Shown here one piece after another: positions 1 to 8,310 of a stretch of 15,812 nt of DNA. The stretch comes from Synergistaceae bacterium UBA5560 (GTDB lineage Bacteria > Synergistota > Synergistia > Synergistales > Aminiphilaceae). The position numbers were made by a program, and so were the translations under genes. The notes beneath the pieces are model-generated. The model ran no database searches, was not told where the DNA came from, and saw only the letters and a list, made by a program, of their open reading frames with translations. Where the stretch lies: assembly GCA_002425685.1 (NCBI GenBank), contig DIMS01000043.1:7280-23091 (forward strand), in the 5' to 3' direction. Position 1 is the stretch's first letter. Each line of letters starts with the position of its first letter.

Positions 1-224
1 AAACCGCGACGCCCGGAGCAGTTTTTTCTGAAATGCAGCTTCCACCGGGCCTCTGTCGCCGGCAGCAAGGGGCACGCTTCCTCACCGGTCCGAACGATGT
101 CTCGGCAAACGTTCCCGAACCCCGATCCGGAACGTCATGTCTTCAACACACCCGCGCAAGCCCTCCCGTGCATTGCCCGAAGAGAGCGCAACACATCCCT
201 TTCGCCCTGACGGAACGAAATGTC
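1..224. other. Non-coding left edge, downstream of the exported-protein gene
   Basis: No convincing gene is seen. A T-run at about 21-26 could be the tail of a plus-strand terminator, but no stem is visible to its left. An inverted repeat (ACGTTCC at 109-115, GGAACGT at 129-135) lies about 90 bp beyond the stop of the minus-strand gene ending at 225. Read on the minus strand it is followed by only TTT, so it is at best a weak terminator for that gene. Long open frames crossing this stretch have no coding character. Confidence 0.4.
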
Positions 225-812
225 CTAATCCGGCCAGGAATTGGCTTCGATCTCGGTGACGGCGTCGCGGTAATACCTGATCACGAGGTTCGTGTAGCCG
301 CTCTCCGTCTCGTAGAGGAGCACTCCCTCGTCCTCGCCGGTGGGCTCGCCGAGGAGAGCGCGGACCCGCGACAGGGACAAACCCACCCGGAGCCCTCCCG
401 GAAGCGTCATCTTCGGCGAAAAGACGCGCACCGTAAGGGGCAGCTCGCCCCCGGCCTCCATACGGTAGAAAGAAACCTCCGCCTCGGAATAGAGAAGGGT
501 CACCACCACATCCGTGAGGGAGGCGTCGTGGCGGTTCTGCTGCTTCCGTTCCCGGACCAGCCGGGGCTCGCCGAGCTTTGCCCGCACCGCCTCCTCGTTC
601 CCGCCGAAGAAGGTGAGCACGCCGTTGATGTAGGCCTCCGTGTCCGCAGCTCCCGCAGCGGCGGGAGGAGAGAGGAATCCCGCCCCCAGGGCCAGGCAGA
701 GCACGCAAAGCACCGCCGCACGCCACGCCCCCGGCGGGACATTCCGCCGGAATGCGCACCCTCCGGCCTCTTCCGATCCGAAGCGCCCCTTCCTGCGACC
801 CGTCCCCGTCAT
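225..812 (-). CDS. Exported hypothetical protein with two LGEP motifs
   Basis: I do not recognise the family. The 195-residue product has a long basic N-terminus (RRKGR, then FRR) followed by a hydrophobic stretch (AAVLCVLCLALGAGF) and an Ala-rich AAAGAADT region that looks like a signal-peptidase I site. It is therefore probably periplasmic. The mature part carries two similar motifs, AVRAKLGEP and RVRALLGEP, each near the start of a beta-rich half. This pattern resembles the helix-turn 'dV+xLLGxP' of BamE/SmpA-like folds, but that is only a resemblance. The ATG at 812 was chosen because an AAAGGCGG stretch precedes it. An in-frame GTG at 866 would add 18 residues and is possible, since a TATACT -10 box lies at 890-895. 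The gene is divergent from the efflux operon and shows no functional link to it. Confidence 0.72.
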   Translation of the reverse strand: MTGTGRRKGRFGSEEAGGCAFRRNVPPGAWRAAVLCVLCLALGAGFLSPPAAAGAADTEAYINGVLTFFGGNEEAVRAKLGEPRLVRERKQQNRHDASLTDVVVTLLYSEAEVSFYRMEAGGELPLTVRVFSPKMTLPGGLRVGLSLSRVRALLGEPTGEDEGVLLYETESGYTNLVIRYYRDAVTEIEANSWPD

Positions 813-862
813 GTTCTGAACACCGCCTTTCGCCCCGACTACGTTCTGAACACGCCCCGACT
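813..862. repeat. Imperfect direct repeats ahead of the exported-protein gene
   Basis: GTTCTGAACAC occurs at 813-823 and again at 843-853. CGCCCCGACT occurs at 831-840 and 853-862. The repeats lie immediately upstream of the ATG at 812. If translation begins at the upstream GTG, they encode the repeated peptide motif VQNV/VQNM. They look like a small tandem duplication or a pair of protein-binding sites. Confidence 0.5.
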
Positions 863-889
863 GCACTGCCCTGCGACAAACCCCTGCTC

Positions 890-895
890 AGTATA
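890..895 (-). promoter_or_regulatory. Possible -10 box for the exported-protein gene
   Basis: TATACT on the minus strand matches the sigma70 -10 consensus at 5 of 6 positions. No good -35 hexamer is seen 16-18 bp upstream, so the promoter is weak or activator-dependent. Transcription would begin near 883, just before the alternative GTG start at 866. Confidence 0.3.
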
Positions 896-974
896 GCGCG
901 TTTCCGCAAGGGACGCACAGGCCTCCGCAGTGCGCCGCCTCCGGCCCGACCATCTGTGCAGAAACAGGCATAAT

Positions 975-1103
975 GGTCGTTGACAAGGTGGAAAACGAAG
1001 CGTAAAATTGCGCCTCGCAACCCTTGGTCATTTAAAAAAACATCGGTCATTTTCTTACGGCGACGTGCGGCAAAGATGTGCCGCGACCGGAGCGCCGGTA
1101 CCG
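975..1103. promoter_or_regulatory. Candidate operator region of the TetR repressor
   Basis: Several symmetric or repeated elements lie in and after the promoter. GGTCATTT occurs at 1026-1033 and 1045-1052 (19-bp period), with a related GGTCGTT at 975-981 touching the -35 box. An inverted repeat GCGGCA/TGCCGC (1067-1072 and 1079-1084, 6-bp centre) has the size of a typical TetR-family operator. A second one, ACCGG/CCGGT (1086-1099), abuts the palindrome CGGTACCG (1096-1103). Which of these binds the repressor cannot be decided from sequence. Confidence 0.4.
980..1008 (+). promoter_or_regulatory. Sigma70 promoter of the efflux operon
   Basis: A perfect TTGACA (980-985) is followed by a 17-bp spacer and TAAAAT (1003-1008, 5 of 6 matches). 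Transcription would begin near 1015, giving a leader of about 125 nt before the TetR gene at 1139. This is one of the strongest promoter matches in the window and reads into the tetR-adaptor-pump-channel operon. Confidence 0.75.
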
Positions 1104-1138
1104 TTGAGATTCTCGATACACCGTGAGGGGAGGAAGAG

Positions 1139-1957
1139 ATGGCGCGTCTCTCGGAGAAGAAGAAAGCTCTTGTGGAATCCATGATGCGGGAGTCTCTCCT
1201 GGCCGCCGCGGAGGAGTTGCTGACTCAGGAGGGGTGGAAAGGGGCGACCATGGAGCGCCTCGCCCAGGCGGTGGGCATCGCCAAGGGCACGGTCTACAAC
1301 TATTTTCGGGACAAGCGGGAACTTCTCTGGGCCGTTGTGGAGCGCAACACCGCAAATCTGCGGCACCTCGTGGCCTCTCTGGACGTGGAGAAGGGCGACC
1401 CCGTCGCGCTCCTCACCCGGGTGCTGGAGGAGACGCTCTCGGGCTTTCACCGGGACCGCCACGTCATCGCCGCGCTGATCCAGGCCTACCACGAGGATCG
1501 GGAACTCGGCCACGACTGTGCCGCGAACCATCCGCCCCTGACGGAGGTGCGGACTTTCATCCGGAAGGTCATCGCCCGGGGTGCCGCGGAAGGAGTTTTT
1601 CGCCCCGTCGACCCCATGCTGGGCGAGGCGGTGGTGAACGCCACCATCGTGGGACTGGCGAAGCAGCTCGTCTTCGACAAGCTGGACATTCCCGGAGAGG
1701 GGTTCGCCGAGGCCGTGAAAACCATTCTGCTCCAGGGACTCTGCGCGCACGGCGCCATTGCCGCGGAGGCGCCCGGAACAGGATGTGGCGCCTCTCCCGA
1801 AGACCGCGGAGACCATTCCAGCAAAGCGACACGCCCCCGGACCCAGGGTGGCGGAACGGAACACCACGACGAAAGAACGAACGCGACGACGGAGGCTCTC
1901 CGGAGCAACGCGACGAACCGACAGGACGACAGGAAGGGAAGGTGCACCACAGCATGA
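1139..1957 (+). CDS. TetR/AcrR-family transcriptional repressor of the efflux operon
   Basis: The 272-residue protein starts with a classic TetR N-terminal DNA-binding domain. Helices around residues 20-66 include AAAEELLTQEGWKGATMERLA, then the recognition region VGIAKGTVYNYFRDKRELL. The C-terminal ligand-binding half (about 70-204) is family-typical in length but too variable to name a ligand. From about residue 205 there is an unusual hydrophilic tail of some 68 residues, rich in Thr, Arg, Gly and Asp. The ATG follows a strong GGGGAGGAAG ribosome site. The stop overlaps the next gene's start (ATGA at 1954-1957), so translation is probably coupled. As the first gene of a pump operon it is most likely an autorepressor released by a pump substrate. 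Family assignment is certain; ligand and tail function are unknown. Confidence 0.95.
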   Translation: MARLSEKKKALVESMMRESLLAAAEELLTQEGWKGATMERLAQAVGIAKGTVYNYFRDKRELLWAVVERNTANLRHLVASLDVEKGDPVALLTRVLEETLSGFHRDRHVIAALIQAYHEDRELGHDCAANHPPLTEVRTFIRKVIARGAAEGVFRPVDPMLGEAVVNATIVGLAKQLVFDKLDIPGEGFAEAVKTILLQGLCAHGAIAAEAPGTGCGASPEDRGDHSSKATRPRTQGGGTEHHDERTNATTEALRSNATNRQDDRKGRCTTA

Positions 1958-3318
1958 CAGCGCCGGAACAGCACAGCGGACAAGGAACGAACGGCACCAG
2001 CGGAACAGGCAGGCCGAAGCGCAGAACGGGAAGAGCGCTCTTCCTTCTGATGCTTCTTCTCGCGGCGGGGATTTACTTCGGGAGACCCTACCTCGAACCG
2101 TACCTCCCCCCCCAGCTCAAGAACGCCCTCGCGGTCCTCCCCGGCGGAAACAAGGCGGCGAAACCGCAGGCGACCATGCCCATGGCGCCTCCGGCGCCCA
2201 CGGTCATTCTCCACACCGTGGAGAAGGCGGACCTCGCGGTGAGCCGGGAGTACGTCGGGCGGGTGGAACCCATCCAGACGGTCTCCCTGCTGCCCCAGAT
2301 CAGCGGCATCATCGAGGAGGTTCATTTCAAGGAAGGCTCCATGGTCAAGGCAGGGGATCTCCTCTTCACCATCGACAGCAAAGAGTACCGGACCACCGTG
2401 GCGCTCCGCAAGGCGGAACTCGCCAAGGCAGAGGCGACGCTCGACCGGGCGTCCAAGTACCTCAAGCGCCTGAAGGCCGCGGACGCACGGAGCGTCTCCG
2501 CGACGGATCTCGACCAGGCGGAGAGCGACGTTCTCCAGAACCGGGCCGCGGTGGAACAGGCCAAGGCGTCGCTCCAACTGGCCCAGATCGACCTGGGCTA
2601 CACCCGGATCGCCGCGCCCATCTCGGGAAAGGCCGGCAAGGTCAACTTCACCAGGGGAAACTACGTGACGCCTTCGAGCGGCACGCTCACTTCCATCGTG
2701 CAGATGGATCCGGTGCGCGTCACCTTCTCCCTCCCCGACCGGGACTATCTCGACCAGTTCGAGGCGTTCCGCTCCGCCGAGAACGTCTACGACGCGGCGA
2801 TCCGTCTTCCCAACGGAGACACCTACCCTGAAAAGGGCACCCGGGATTTCGAAGACAACGTCATGGACGCGAAGACCGGGACGATCACCGTGGCCCTGCG
2901 CTTCAAAAACGACCGGGGGGCCCTGGTTCCCGGCAGCATGGTCCGGGTGAGCGTCAAACCCGTCGTCTCCCGAACCGTGCCCGTCATTCCCCAGGAGGCG
3001 ATCCTCGCGGACGGCGCGGGGGACTTCGTCTACGTGGTGGACGGAGAAAACGTGGCGCACAAGCGCCCCGTTCGGCTCGGCGCGGCCTTCGGCCGGGTGA
3101 GCGAAGTCGCCTCGGGGCTCGAACCGGGCGAGCGCATCATTCTTCTGGGGCTGCAGTCCGTCCGCCCGGAGATGAAGGTGAGTCCCGCCCAGGTGACGAC
3201 GAACGGAAACGGCACCAAGACACCCGCGGAGCGCGCCCGGGAATCGGACTACGATCCGCAGACGGTCTCCGCCGACGTGAGCGGGGACAAAACCGCCTCC
3301 ACAGAGGGGAGCGACTGA
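1954..3318 (+). CDS. RND efflux periplasmic adaptor (AcrA/MexA-type membrane fusion protein)
   Basis: A 454-residue adaptor linking the inner-membrane pump to the outer-membrane channel. After a polar, basic start there is one membrane segment at about residues 27-43 (ALFLLMLLLAAGIYFG). No lipobox cysteine is seen, so it is probably anchored by this helix rather than by lipid. The split lipoyl/barrel-sandwich domain begins at VEPIQTVSLLPQISG and VHFKEGSMVKAGDLLFTID and ends at IAAPISGKAGKV. The two halves flank an alpha-helical hairpin rich in Ala, Lys and Glu. The beta-barrel and membrane-proximal domains follow (PVIPQEAIL, LEPGERIILLGL). A polar tail of about 40 residues ends the protein. 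The frame is open further upstream, but AGGAAGGGAAGG just before 1954 and the ATGA overlap with tetR fix the start here. Confidence 0.95.
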   Translation: MTAPEQHSGQGTNGTSGTGRPKRRTGRALFLLMLLLAAGIYFGRPYLEPYLPPQLKNALAVLPGGNKAAKPQATMPMAPPAPTVILHTVEKADLAVSREYVGRVEPIQTVSLLPQISGIIEEVHFKEGSMVKAGDLLFTIDSKEYRTTVALRKAELAKAEATLDRASKYLKRLKAADARSVSATDLDQAESDVLQNRAAVEQAKASLQLAQIDLGYTRIAAPISGKAGKVNFTRGNYVTPSSGTLTSIVQMDPVRVTFSLPDRDYLDQFEAFRSAENVYDAAIRLPNGDTYPEKGTRDFEDNVMDAKTGTITVALRFKNDRGALVPGSMVRVSVKPVVSRTVPVIPQEAILADGAGDFVYVVDGENVAHKRPVRLGAAFGRVSEVASGLEPGERIILLGLQSVRPEMKVSPAQVTTNGNGTKTPAERARESDYDPQTVSADVSGDKTASTEGSD

Positions 3319-3321
3319 TCC

Positions 3322-6300
3322 ATGTTCTCCAAATTCTTCATCGAACGACCCCGCTTCGCCATGGTCATCGCGGTGGTCCTCGCCCTGGCGGGGGTCATCG
3401 CGGCGTTCAACCTGCCGGTGAAACAGTATCCCGACGTGGCGCCCCCCCAGGTCACCGTCTCGGCGAGCTATCCCGGAGCCGATGCGGAGACGCTGGCCAA
3501 CACGGTGGGCATTCCCCTCGAAGAGGCGATCAACGGCGTTGACGACATGATCTACATGAGTTCCACGTCGAGCAACACCGGGGATTACTCCCTGACGGTC
3601 ACCTTCAAGACGGGGACGGACACGGACATGGCCCTCGTGAAGGTGCAGAACCGCGTCCAGCAGGCCTCACCCCTGCTGCCCGGAGAGGTGACGTCCCGGG
3701 GGATCACCACGGAGGCCCGTTTTTCGGACATGCTGGGCTTTCTCGCGGTCATCTCCCCCAACGGCACACGGGACGCCCTCTTCCTGGCGGACTACGCCTA
3801 CAACAACGTGCGGAACGCCCTGAAGCGCGTTCCCGGCCTCGGCGACGCGGAAGTCCTCGCGGCGAAGTACAGCATCCGGGTCTGGCTGGATCCGGAACGC
3901 CTCGCCTCCCTGGGACTCGGAACCTCTGACGTGGCCGACGCCATTTCCAGCCAGAACCGGCAGGCCTCTCTGGGCGCCATCGGCGCCGCGCCGGCCGGCG
4001 AGTACACCCCCCTGATCTACACGCTCACCACCCGGGGGCGTCTGGAAAACGTGCGGCAGTTCGAGAACATCGTCCTCAGGACCACCGCCGACGGCGGCAT
4101 GGTCAAGCTGAAGGATGTCTCCCGGATCGAGCTGGGAGCGGAGAGCTACACCTTCGCGGCCGCCTTCAACCAGTCCCCGGCGGCGCTCATGTCCCTTTCC
4201 CAGGCGGCGGACTCCAACGCCCTGGATACCATGAAGGCCACGGAAAAAATGCTCGCCGAACTGGAGAAGAGCCTTCCCGCGGACACGCAGTTCGTCATCG
4301 GCTACGATTCGACGGACTACGTGAAGGAGACCATCCACGAGATCCTCTTCACCCTCGGCCTGACCTTCTCGCTGGTGGTGCTGGTCTGCTATGTCTTCCT
4401 GCAGGACTGGCGGGTCACGCTGGTTCCCGTGGTGGCCATTCCGATCTCGCTCCTGGCCACCTTCATCGGGCTTCTGGTGCTCCGCTTCAGCATCAACATC
4501 CTCACCCTCTTCGCCTTCGTGCTCGTCATCGGCACGGTGGTGGACGACGCCATCATCGTGGTGGAACGAGTGCTCTACATCATGGAGCGCGACCGGGTGA
4601 AGGCCGTGCCCGCCACGATCCAGGCCATGAAGGACGTGACGGGGCCGATGACGGCCACGACGCTGGTCTTTCTCGCCATCTTCGTTCCCGTGGCCTTCAT
4701 GGGGGGCATCACCGGCGAGATCTACCGCCAGTTCGCCGTGACGGTCGCCTTCTCGGTGGTCTTCTCTCTTGTGGTGGCCCTGACACTGAGCCCCGCCATG
4801 TGCGCCCACATGCTCGAAGGGGTCCGCCCCAAGACGCGGGGTCCTCTGGCCTGGTTCAACCGGGTGGTCTCCAGCGCCTCCAACGGTTACGTGGCGGGTT
4901 CCATGTGGATCGCCCGCCGGACCCTCGTCACCCTGCTTTTCTTCGGGCTGGTGGTCGCCACGGCAACGGGAATCATGAAGACCACCCCCACGGCCTTCGT
5001 CCCCGACGAGGACCAGGGAGCGGCCTTCATGATCGTGCAGCTTCCCGAAGGCGCCTCCCAGGTCCGGACCAGAGCCGTCATGGAGAAGGCCCTTCCGCCG
5101 CTCCGGCAGATCCCGGGAGTCAAGTTCGTCATGGACATCGTGGGATACAACTTTATGGGGGGCTCGGGAGAGAACGTGGCCTCGATCATCGTCGTCCTCG
5201 ACACCTGGTCCGAGCGCAACACCCCCGACAAGAGCCTCCAGAGCATCGTCGGCAAGATCCGGGGTATCGCCGCCTCCATTCCCGAGGCGAACATCAACGT
5301 GTTCACGCCTCCAGCCATCCAGGGGCTCGGCATCGCGGGCGGGCTGGACGTGCGGCTCCAGTCCAGGCTCGACAACGATCCCCAGCGGCTCGCCCAGGTG
5401 CTGAGCGAGTTCACGCTGCGGGTCATCCAGTCGCCGGAGTTCCTCTACGCCTTCAGCCCCTACACGGCGGACACGCCGCACATTCACCTGGATCTCGACC
5501 GCGAGAAGGCGGAGATGCTGGGCGTCTCGGTGCAGAACGTCTACAAGACGCTCCAGACCTATTTCGGCACTGCCTACGTGAACGACATCAACATCGGCAC
5601 CACGGTGAACAAGGTCATCCTCCAGTCCGACTGGCCCTACCGGAACCGGGTGGACGCCATCGGCAACATCTACACCACCGGCGCCGCGGGGGACCGCGTG
5701 CCGGTGCAGAGCCTCGTGGCGCTCCACAAGACGCTGGCACCCCGGGCGGTGAGTCGCTATAACCTCTTTCCCAGTGCGGCGATCACGGCCTTCCTCACTC
5801 CGGGCTCCTCCTCCGGGCAGGGCATCGCGAAGATGGAGGAACTTGCGCGGACGCTCCCCGAGGGGTACGCTCTCGAGTGGTCCGGCGTGACCTACCAGGA
5901 ACGGGAGGCCGAGGGACAGACGGGGCTCATCATCGCCATCGCCATCCTCTTCGGCTACCTCTTCCTCGTCGCCCAGTACGAGAGCTGGTCCGTGCCGCTG
6001 GGGGTCATCCTCTCCCTGCCGGTGGCACTTCTGGGAGCACTTGTCGGCATCTTCGTCATGAAGATCTCCCTGAGCATCTACGCCCAGCTCGGCATCCTGC
6101 TGCTGGTGGGGCTCGCGGCGAAAAACGCCATCCTCATCGTGGAGTTCGCCAAGGAGCAGCACGACGAACACGGCAAATCCATCCTGGAAGCGGCGGGAAT
6201 CGCCGCATCGGAACGGTTCCGCTCGGTCATGATGACCGCCCTGACCTGCGTCATCGGCATTCTGCCCATGCTCTTCGCAAGCGGCGCCGGGGCGGGAAGC

Positions 6301-6471
6301 CGTCTCCACGTGGGAACCACCATGTTCTTCGGCATGAGTCTGGCCACGGCGCTGGGCATCTTCCTGATCCCCGGGCTCTACGTCTTCCTCCAGACCTTCC
6401 GGGAGAAGATCAAGGCGGGTGTGCGCCGCGCCTTCTCGCACCCCGAAGCCACAACGGAAAAAGAGGTGTAG
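3322..6471 (+). CDS. RND multidrug efflux transporter, HAE1 family (AcrB-like)
   Basis: A 1049-residue inner-membrane proton/drug antiporter, the same length as E. coli AcrB. It has the family layout: TM1 at 12-30, a large periplasmic loop beginning LPVKQYPDVAPPQVTVSA, TM2-TM6 from about 340, a second loop, and a C-terminal membrane half. The proton-relay residues are intact: D408-D409 in GTVVDDAIIVVE (TM4) and K934 in GLAAKNAILIVEF (TM10). The porter-domain motif YPGADAETLANTV is also present. It lies 3 bp after the adaptor gene with GAGGGGAG about 10 bp before the ATG, so it is co-translated with its partners. The substrate cannot be read from sequence; HAE1 pumps usually export hydrophobic or amphiphilic compounds. 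Nothing suggests it is broken. Confidence 0.97.
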   Translation: MFSKFFIERPRFAMVIAVVLALAGVIAAFNLPVKQYPDVAPPQVTVSASYPGADAETLANTVGIPLEEAINGVDDMIYMSSTSSNTGDYSLTVTFKTGTDTDMALVKVQNRVQQASPLLPGEVTSRGITTEARFSDMLGFLAVISPNGTRDALFLADYAYNNVRNALKRVPGLGDAEVLAAKYSIRVWLDPERLASLGLGTSDVADAISSQNRQASLGAIGAAPAGEYTPLIYTLTTRGRLENVRQFENIVLRTTADGGMVKLKDVSRIELGAESYTFAAAFNQSPAALMSLSQAADSNALDTMKATEKMLAELEKSLPADTQFVIGYDSTDYVKETIHEILFTLGLTFSLVVLVCYVFLQDWRVTLVPVVAIPISLLATFIGLLVLRFSINILTLFAFVLVIGTVVDDAIIVVERVLYIMERDRVKAVPATIQAMKDVTGPMTATTLVFLAIFVPVAFMGGITGEIYRQFAVTVAFSVVFSLVVALTLSPAMCAHMLEGVRPKTRGPLAWFNRVVSSASNGYVAGSMWIARRTLVTLLFFGLVVATATGIMKTTPTAFVPDEDQGAAFMIVQLPEGASQVRTRAVMEKALPPLRQIPGVKFVMDIVGYNFMGGSGENVASIIVVLDTWSERNTPDKSLQSIVGKIRGIAASIPEANINVFTPPAIQGLGIAGGLDVRLQSRLDNDPQRLAQVLSEFTLRVIQSPEFLYAFSPYTADTPHIHLDLDREKAEMLGVSVQNVYKTLQTYFGTAYVNDINIGTTVNKVILQSDWPYRNRVDAIGNIYTTGAAGDRVPVQSLVALHKTLAPRAVSRYNLFPSAAITAFLTPGSSSGQGIAKMEELARTLPEGYALEWSGVTYQEREAEGQTGLIIAIAILFGYLFLVAQYESWSVPLGVILSLPVALLGALVGIFVMKISLSIYAQLGILLLVGLAAKNAILIVEFAKEQHDEHGKSILEAAGIAASERFRSVMMTALTCVIGILPMLFASGAGAGSRLHVGTTMFFGMSLATALGIFLIPGLYVFLQTFREKIKAGVRRAFSHPEATTEKEV

Positions 6472-6475
6472 GGTC

Positions 6476-8062
6476 ATGAAAAAACCGGTGCTTTTCCTCA
6501 CATCCCTGGGGCTCCTTCTCCTGCTCGCCTGCGGCGCCTGGGCCGCGTCGGTTCCAGCCGCCTCGGGAGACGCGGACCTCGCGGCGGGAGCCTGGACGAA
6601 GCTGGCGAAGCGCTATCCCATGCCCTACTTCGCCGCGACGGAAACACCCGAGGCGCCGGCCCCGGAGGTGCTCGCGGGCTGGTGGGAGGCCCTGGGGGAC
6701 GAGACGCTGACGCGGCTCGTCCTGGCGGCCCTGGAGAACAACCGGAGCCTCCTCTCCGCCAGGGCCAAGTTCACCGAGGCCCGGGCGGCGCTGGGGATCA
6801 GCAAGTCCGCCGTCCTGCCCTGGCTCGACAGCGGGGCCGCGATGACGCACTCCCAGACGGGAGAGGACGCGTCGAGCACGGGCAGGAAGATCGGTCCTTC
6901 GGATTACTATCGGCTCGGCATCGACGCCTCCTGGGAGATCGATCTCTTTGGCGGTCAGGCCAAAAAGATCAAGGCGAGCGAGGCAGACCTGCAGGCCCAG
7001 TACGGAACGCTGCACAGCACCTGGGTGAGCCTCTCCGCCGAGACGGCCCTGAACTACATCAGCCTCCGCACGCTGCAGAAGCGCCTTTCCGTGGCGGAGC
7101 ACAACCTGGCGCTGCAGCTCGACACGCTGGAACTGCTCCAGTCCAAGGTCGATTCCGGCCTGGCGGACGAGCTGGCCCTGAACCAGGCAAAGTACACCAT
7201 GGAGCGGACCCGCTCCTCCATTCCGCCCCTTCAGGCGGACATCGAGGAGGCGCTGAACCGGCTGGCCATCCTCGTCGGCCAGGTTCCGGGAAGCCTGCGG
7301 GACACCCTGGGGGTCTTCATGCCCCTGCCGCAACCCAGGCCCGTCGATCTGGTGGGGATCCCGGCGAACGCCCTTCGCCAGCGTCCGGACATCTACGCGG
7401 CGGAGCGCCGTCTGGTCGCTCAGGTGGCCCGCAAGGACGCGGCGAAGAAAGACTTTCTTCCCAAACTGAACCTTCTGGGCTCCGTCGGCCTGGAGTCGCT
7501 CTCCTCCACCCGGGGCCTCTCTGCGTCGGACGGCTTCGGCTTCAGCTTCGGACCCAAGATCGTGTGGCCCATCTTCCACGGCGGCGCCATCCGGGACAAC
7601 ATCCGGGTGCAGACGGCCAGGCAGGAACAGGCCCTGGCGGAGTACGAACAGACCGTGCTGGATGCGGTGGCGGAAGTGCGCAACGCCCTGACCGCGGAGA
7701 CCCAGGAGCGGGAGCGCAGCCTCTCGCTGCAGCGCGGCGTGGAGGCGGCGCGGACGGCCCACGAGGTCGCTCAGGACCAGTACAGCAACGGCCTCACGGA
7801 CTTCAACAACGTCATCGGCGCCCAGAGCGCCCTGCTGGCCCTGGAGGAATCCCTGGCCATCAGCGAGGGAGAGATGCTCGCCAATCTCGTGCGCCTCTTC
7901 AAGGCCCTTGGCGGCGGCTGGGCCCCCCTGACGGAGGGCGATCTCGCCCCCGGCTCCGGAGGCGCCGACGCCCCCACACCTCTTGAGGCGAACCTCTCCG
8001 ACGAGAGCCGGGCCTATCTGGAGGAGATCAAGAAGGACCTGAAAAAACCGAAGGACCTCTAG
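6476..8062 (+). CDS. RND efflux outer-membrane factor (NodT/OprM family)
   Basis: A 528-residue TolC-like channel completing the tripartite pump. The N-terminal signal (MKKPVLFLTSLGLLLLLACGAWA) carries a possible lipobox, LLAC with C19, common in NodT-type channels. A signal-peptidase I cut after AWA is the alternative. Two outer-membrane efflux repeats follow: the first from WWEALGDETLTRLVLAALENN to about residue 260, the second from LRQRPDIYAAERRLVAQVARKD to ALGGGW (ending at residue 482). The last 46 residues, after the point where the family usually stops, form a Pro/Gly-rich then charged tail ending in EEIKKDLKKPKDL. The start at 6476 is preceded by AAGAGGTG, which lies within the end of the pump gene. 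The gap to that gene is 4 bp. An upstream in-frame start at 6419 lacks a signal peptide and was rejected. Confidence 0.95.
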   Translation: MKKPVLFLTSLGLLLLLACGAWAASVPAASGDADLAAGAWTKLAKRYPMPYFAATETPEAPAPEVLAGWWEALGDETLTRLVLAALENNRSLLSARAKFTEARAALGISKSAVLPWLDSGAAMTHSQTGEDASSTGRKIGPSDYYRLGIDASWEIDLFGGQAKKIKASEADLQAQYGTLHSTWVSLSAETALNYISLRTLQKRLSVAEHNLALQLDTLELLQSKVDSGLADELALNQAKYTMERTRSSIPPLQADIEEALNRLAILVGQVPGSLRDTLGVFMPLPQPRPVDLVGIPANALRQRPDIYAAERRLVAQVARKDAAKKDFLPKLNLLGSVGLESLSSTRGLSASDGFGFSFGPKIVWPIFHGGAIRDNIRVQTARQEQALAEYEQTVLDAVAEVRNALTAETQERERSLSLQRGVEAARTAHEVAQDQYSNGLTDFNNVIGAQSALLALEESLAISEGEMLANLVRLFKALGGGWAPLTEGDLAPGSGGADAPTPLEANLSDESRAYLEEIKKDLKKPKDL

Positions 8063-8088
8063 CAGCCTGTGTCACGTCCCCGCACGGA

Positions 8089-8163
8089 GGAGGCGCATCT
8101 TGTTCCGAGAGGGCAGTGTTTTCCGCACCGCCCTCGGAACGGGATGCGCCTCCCGCCGTTTTT
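8089..8163 (+). terminator. Rho-independent terminator of the efflux operon
   Basis: A very long stem forms between GGAGGCGCATC-TT-GTTCCGAG (from 8089) and CTCGGAAC-GG-GATGCGCCTCC (ending 8153), with the flanking AGGGC/GCCC also pairing. One 2-nt internal mismatch interrupts it and the loop is about 15 nt. A five-T run follows at 8159-8163. It starts 26 bp after the last operon stop codon. Confidence 0.85.
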
Positions 8164-8281
8164 GCGAAACGTGGAAGGACGTGCTTTTCACGAGCCCTTC
8201 CTTCCACGGAACTGTTCCTTCGAGGCAATTCCGGAAACGCTTCGAAAGCCGGCACTTCGGAGACGTCAAAAGAGTACACAA

Positions 8282-8310
8282 TTGACCCCTTCGAAGAAGT
8301 GTGCTATGGT
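8282..8310 (+). promoter_or_regulatory. Extended -10 promoter of the histidine kinase gene
   Basis: TTGACC (8282-8287) and TATGGT (8305-8310) are separated by exactly 17 bp. TG at 8302-8303 supplies an extended -10 element. The spacer contains the palindrome CTTCGAAG (8289-8296). Transcription would begin near 8317, giving a leader of about 120 nt before the GTG at 8436. Confidence 0.6.

Noticed and set aside
82..1182. A 366-codon minus-strand frame covering the exported-protein gene and the efflux promoter
   Set aside because: It is out of frame with the signal-peptide protein, crosses a strong divergent promoter, and gives an Arg/Gly-rich composition typical of shadow frames.
1123..1953. 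Upstream extension of the adaptor frame through the whole TetR gene
   Set aside because: The extension is a frame shadow of tetR. The adaptor's own ribosome site, ATGA overlap and membrane anchor place its start at 1954.
3667..6501. A 944-codon open frame antisense to the RND pump gene
   Set aside because: It is a shadow frame of GC-rich coding DNA. The predicted product is an unnatural His/Asp/Arg/Gly-rich string with no domain, and the opposite strand encodes a fully intact AcrB-like protein.
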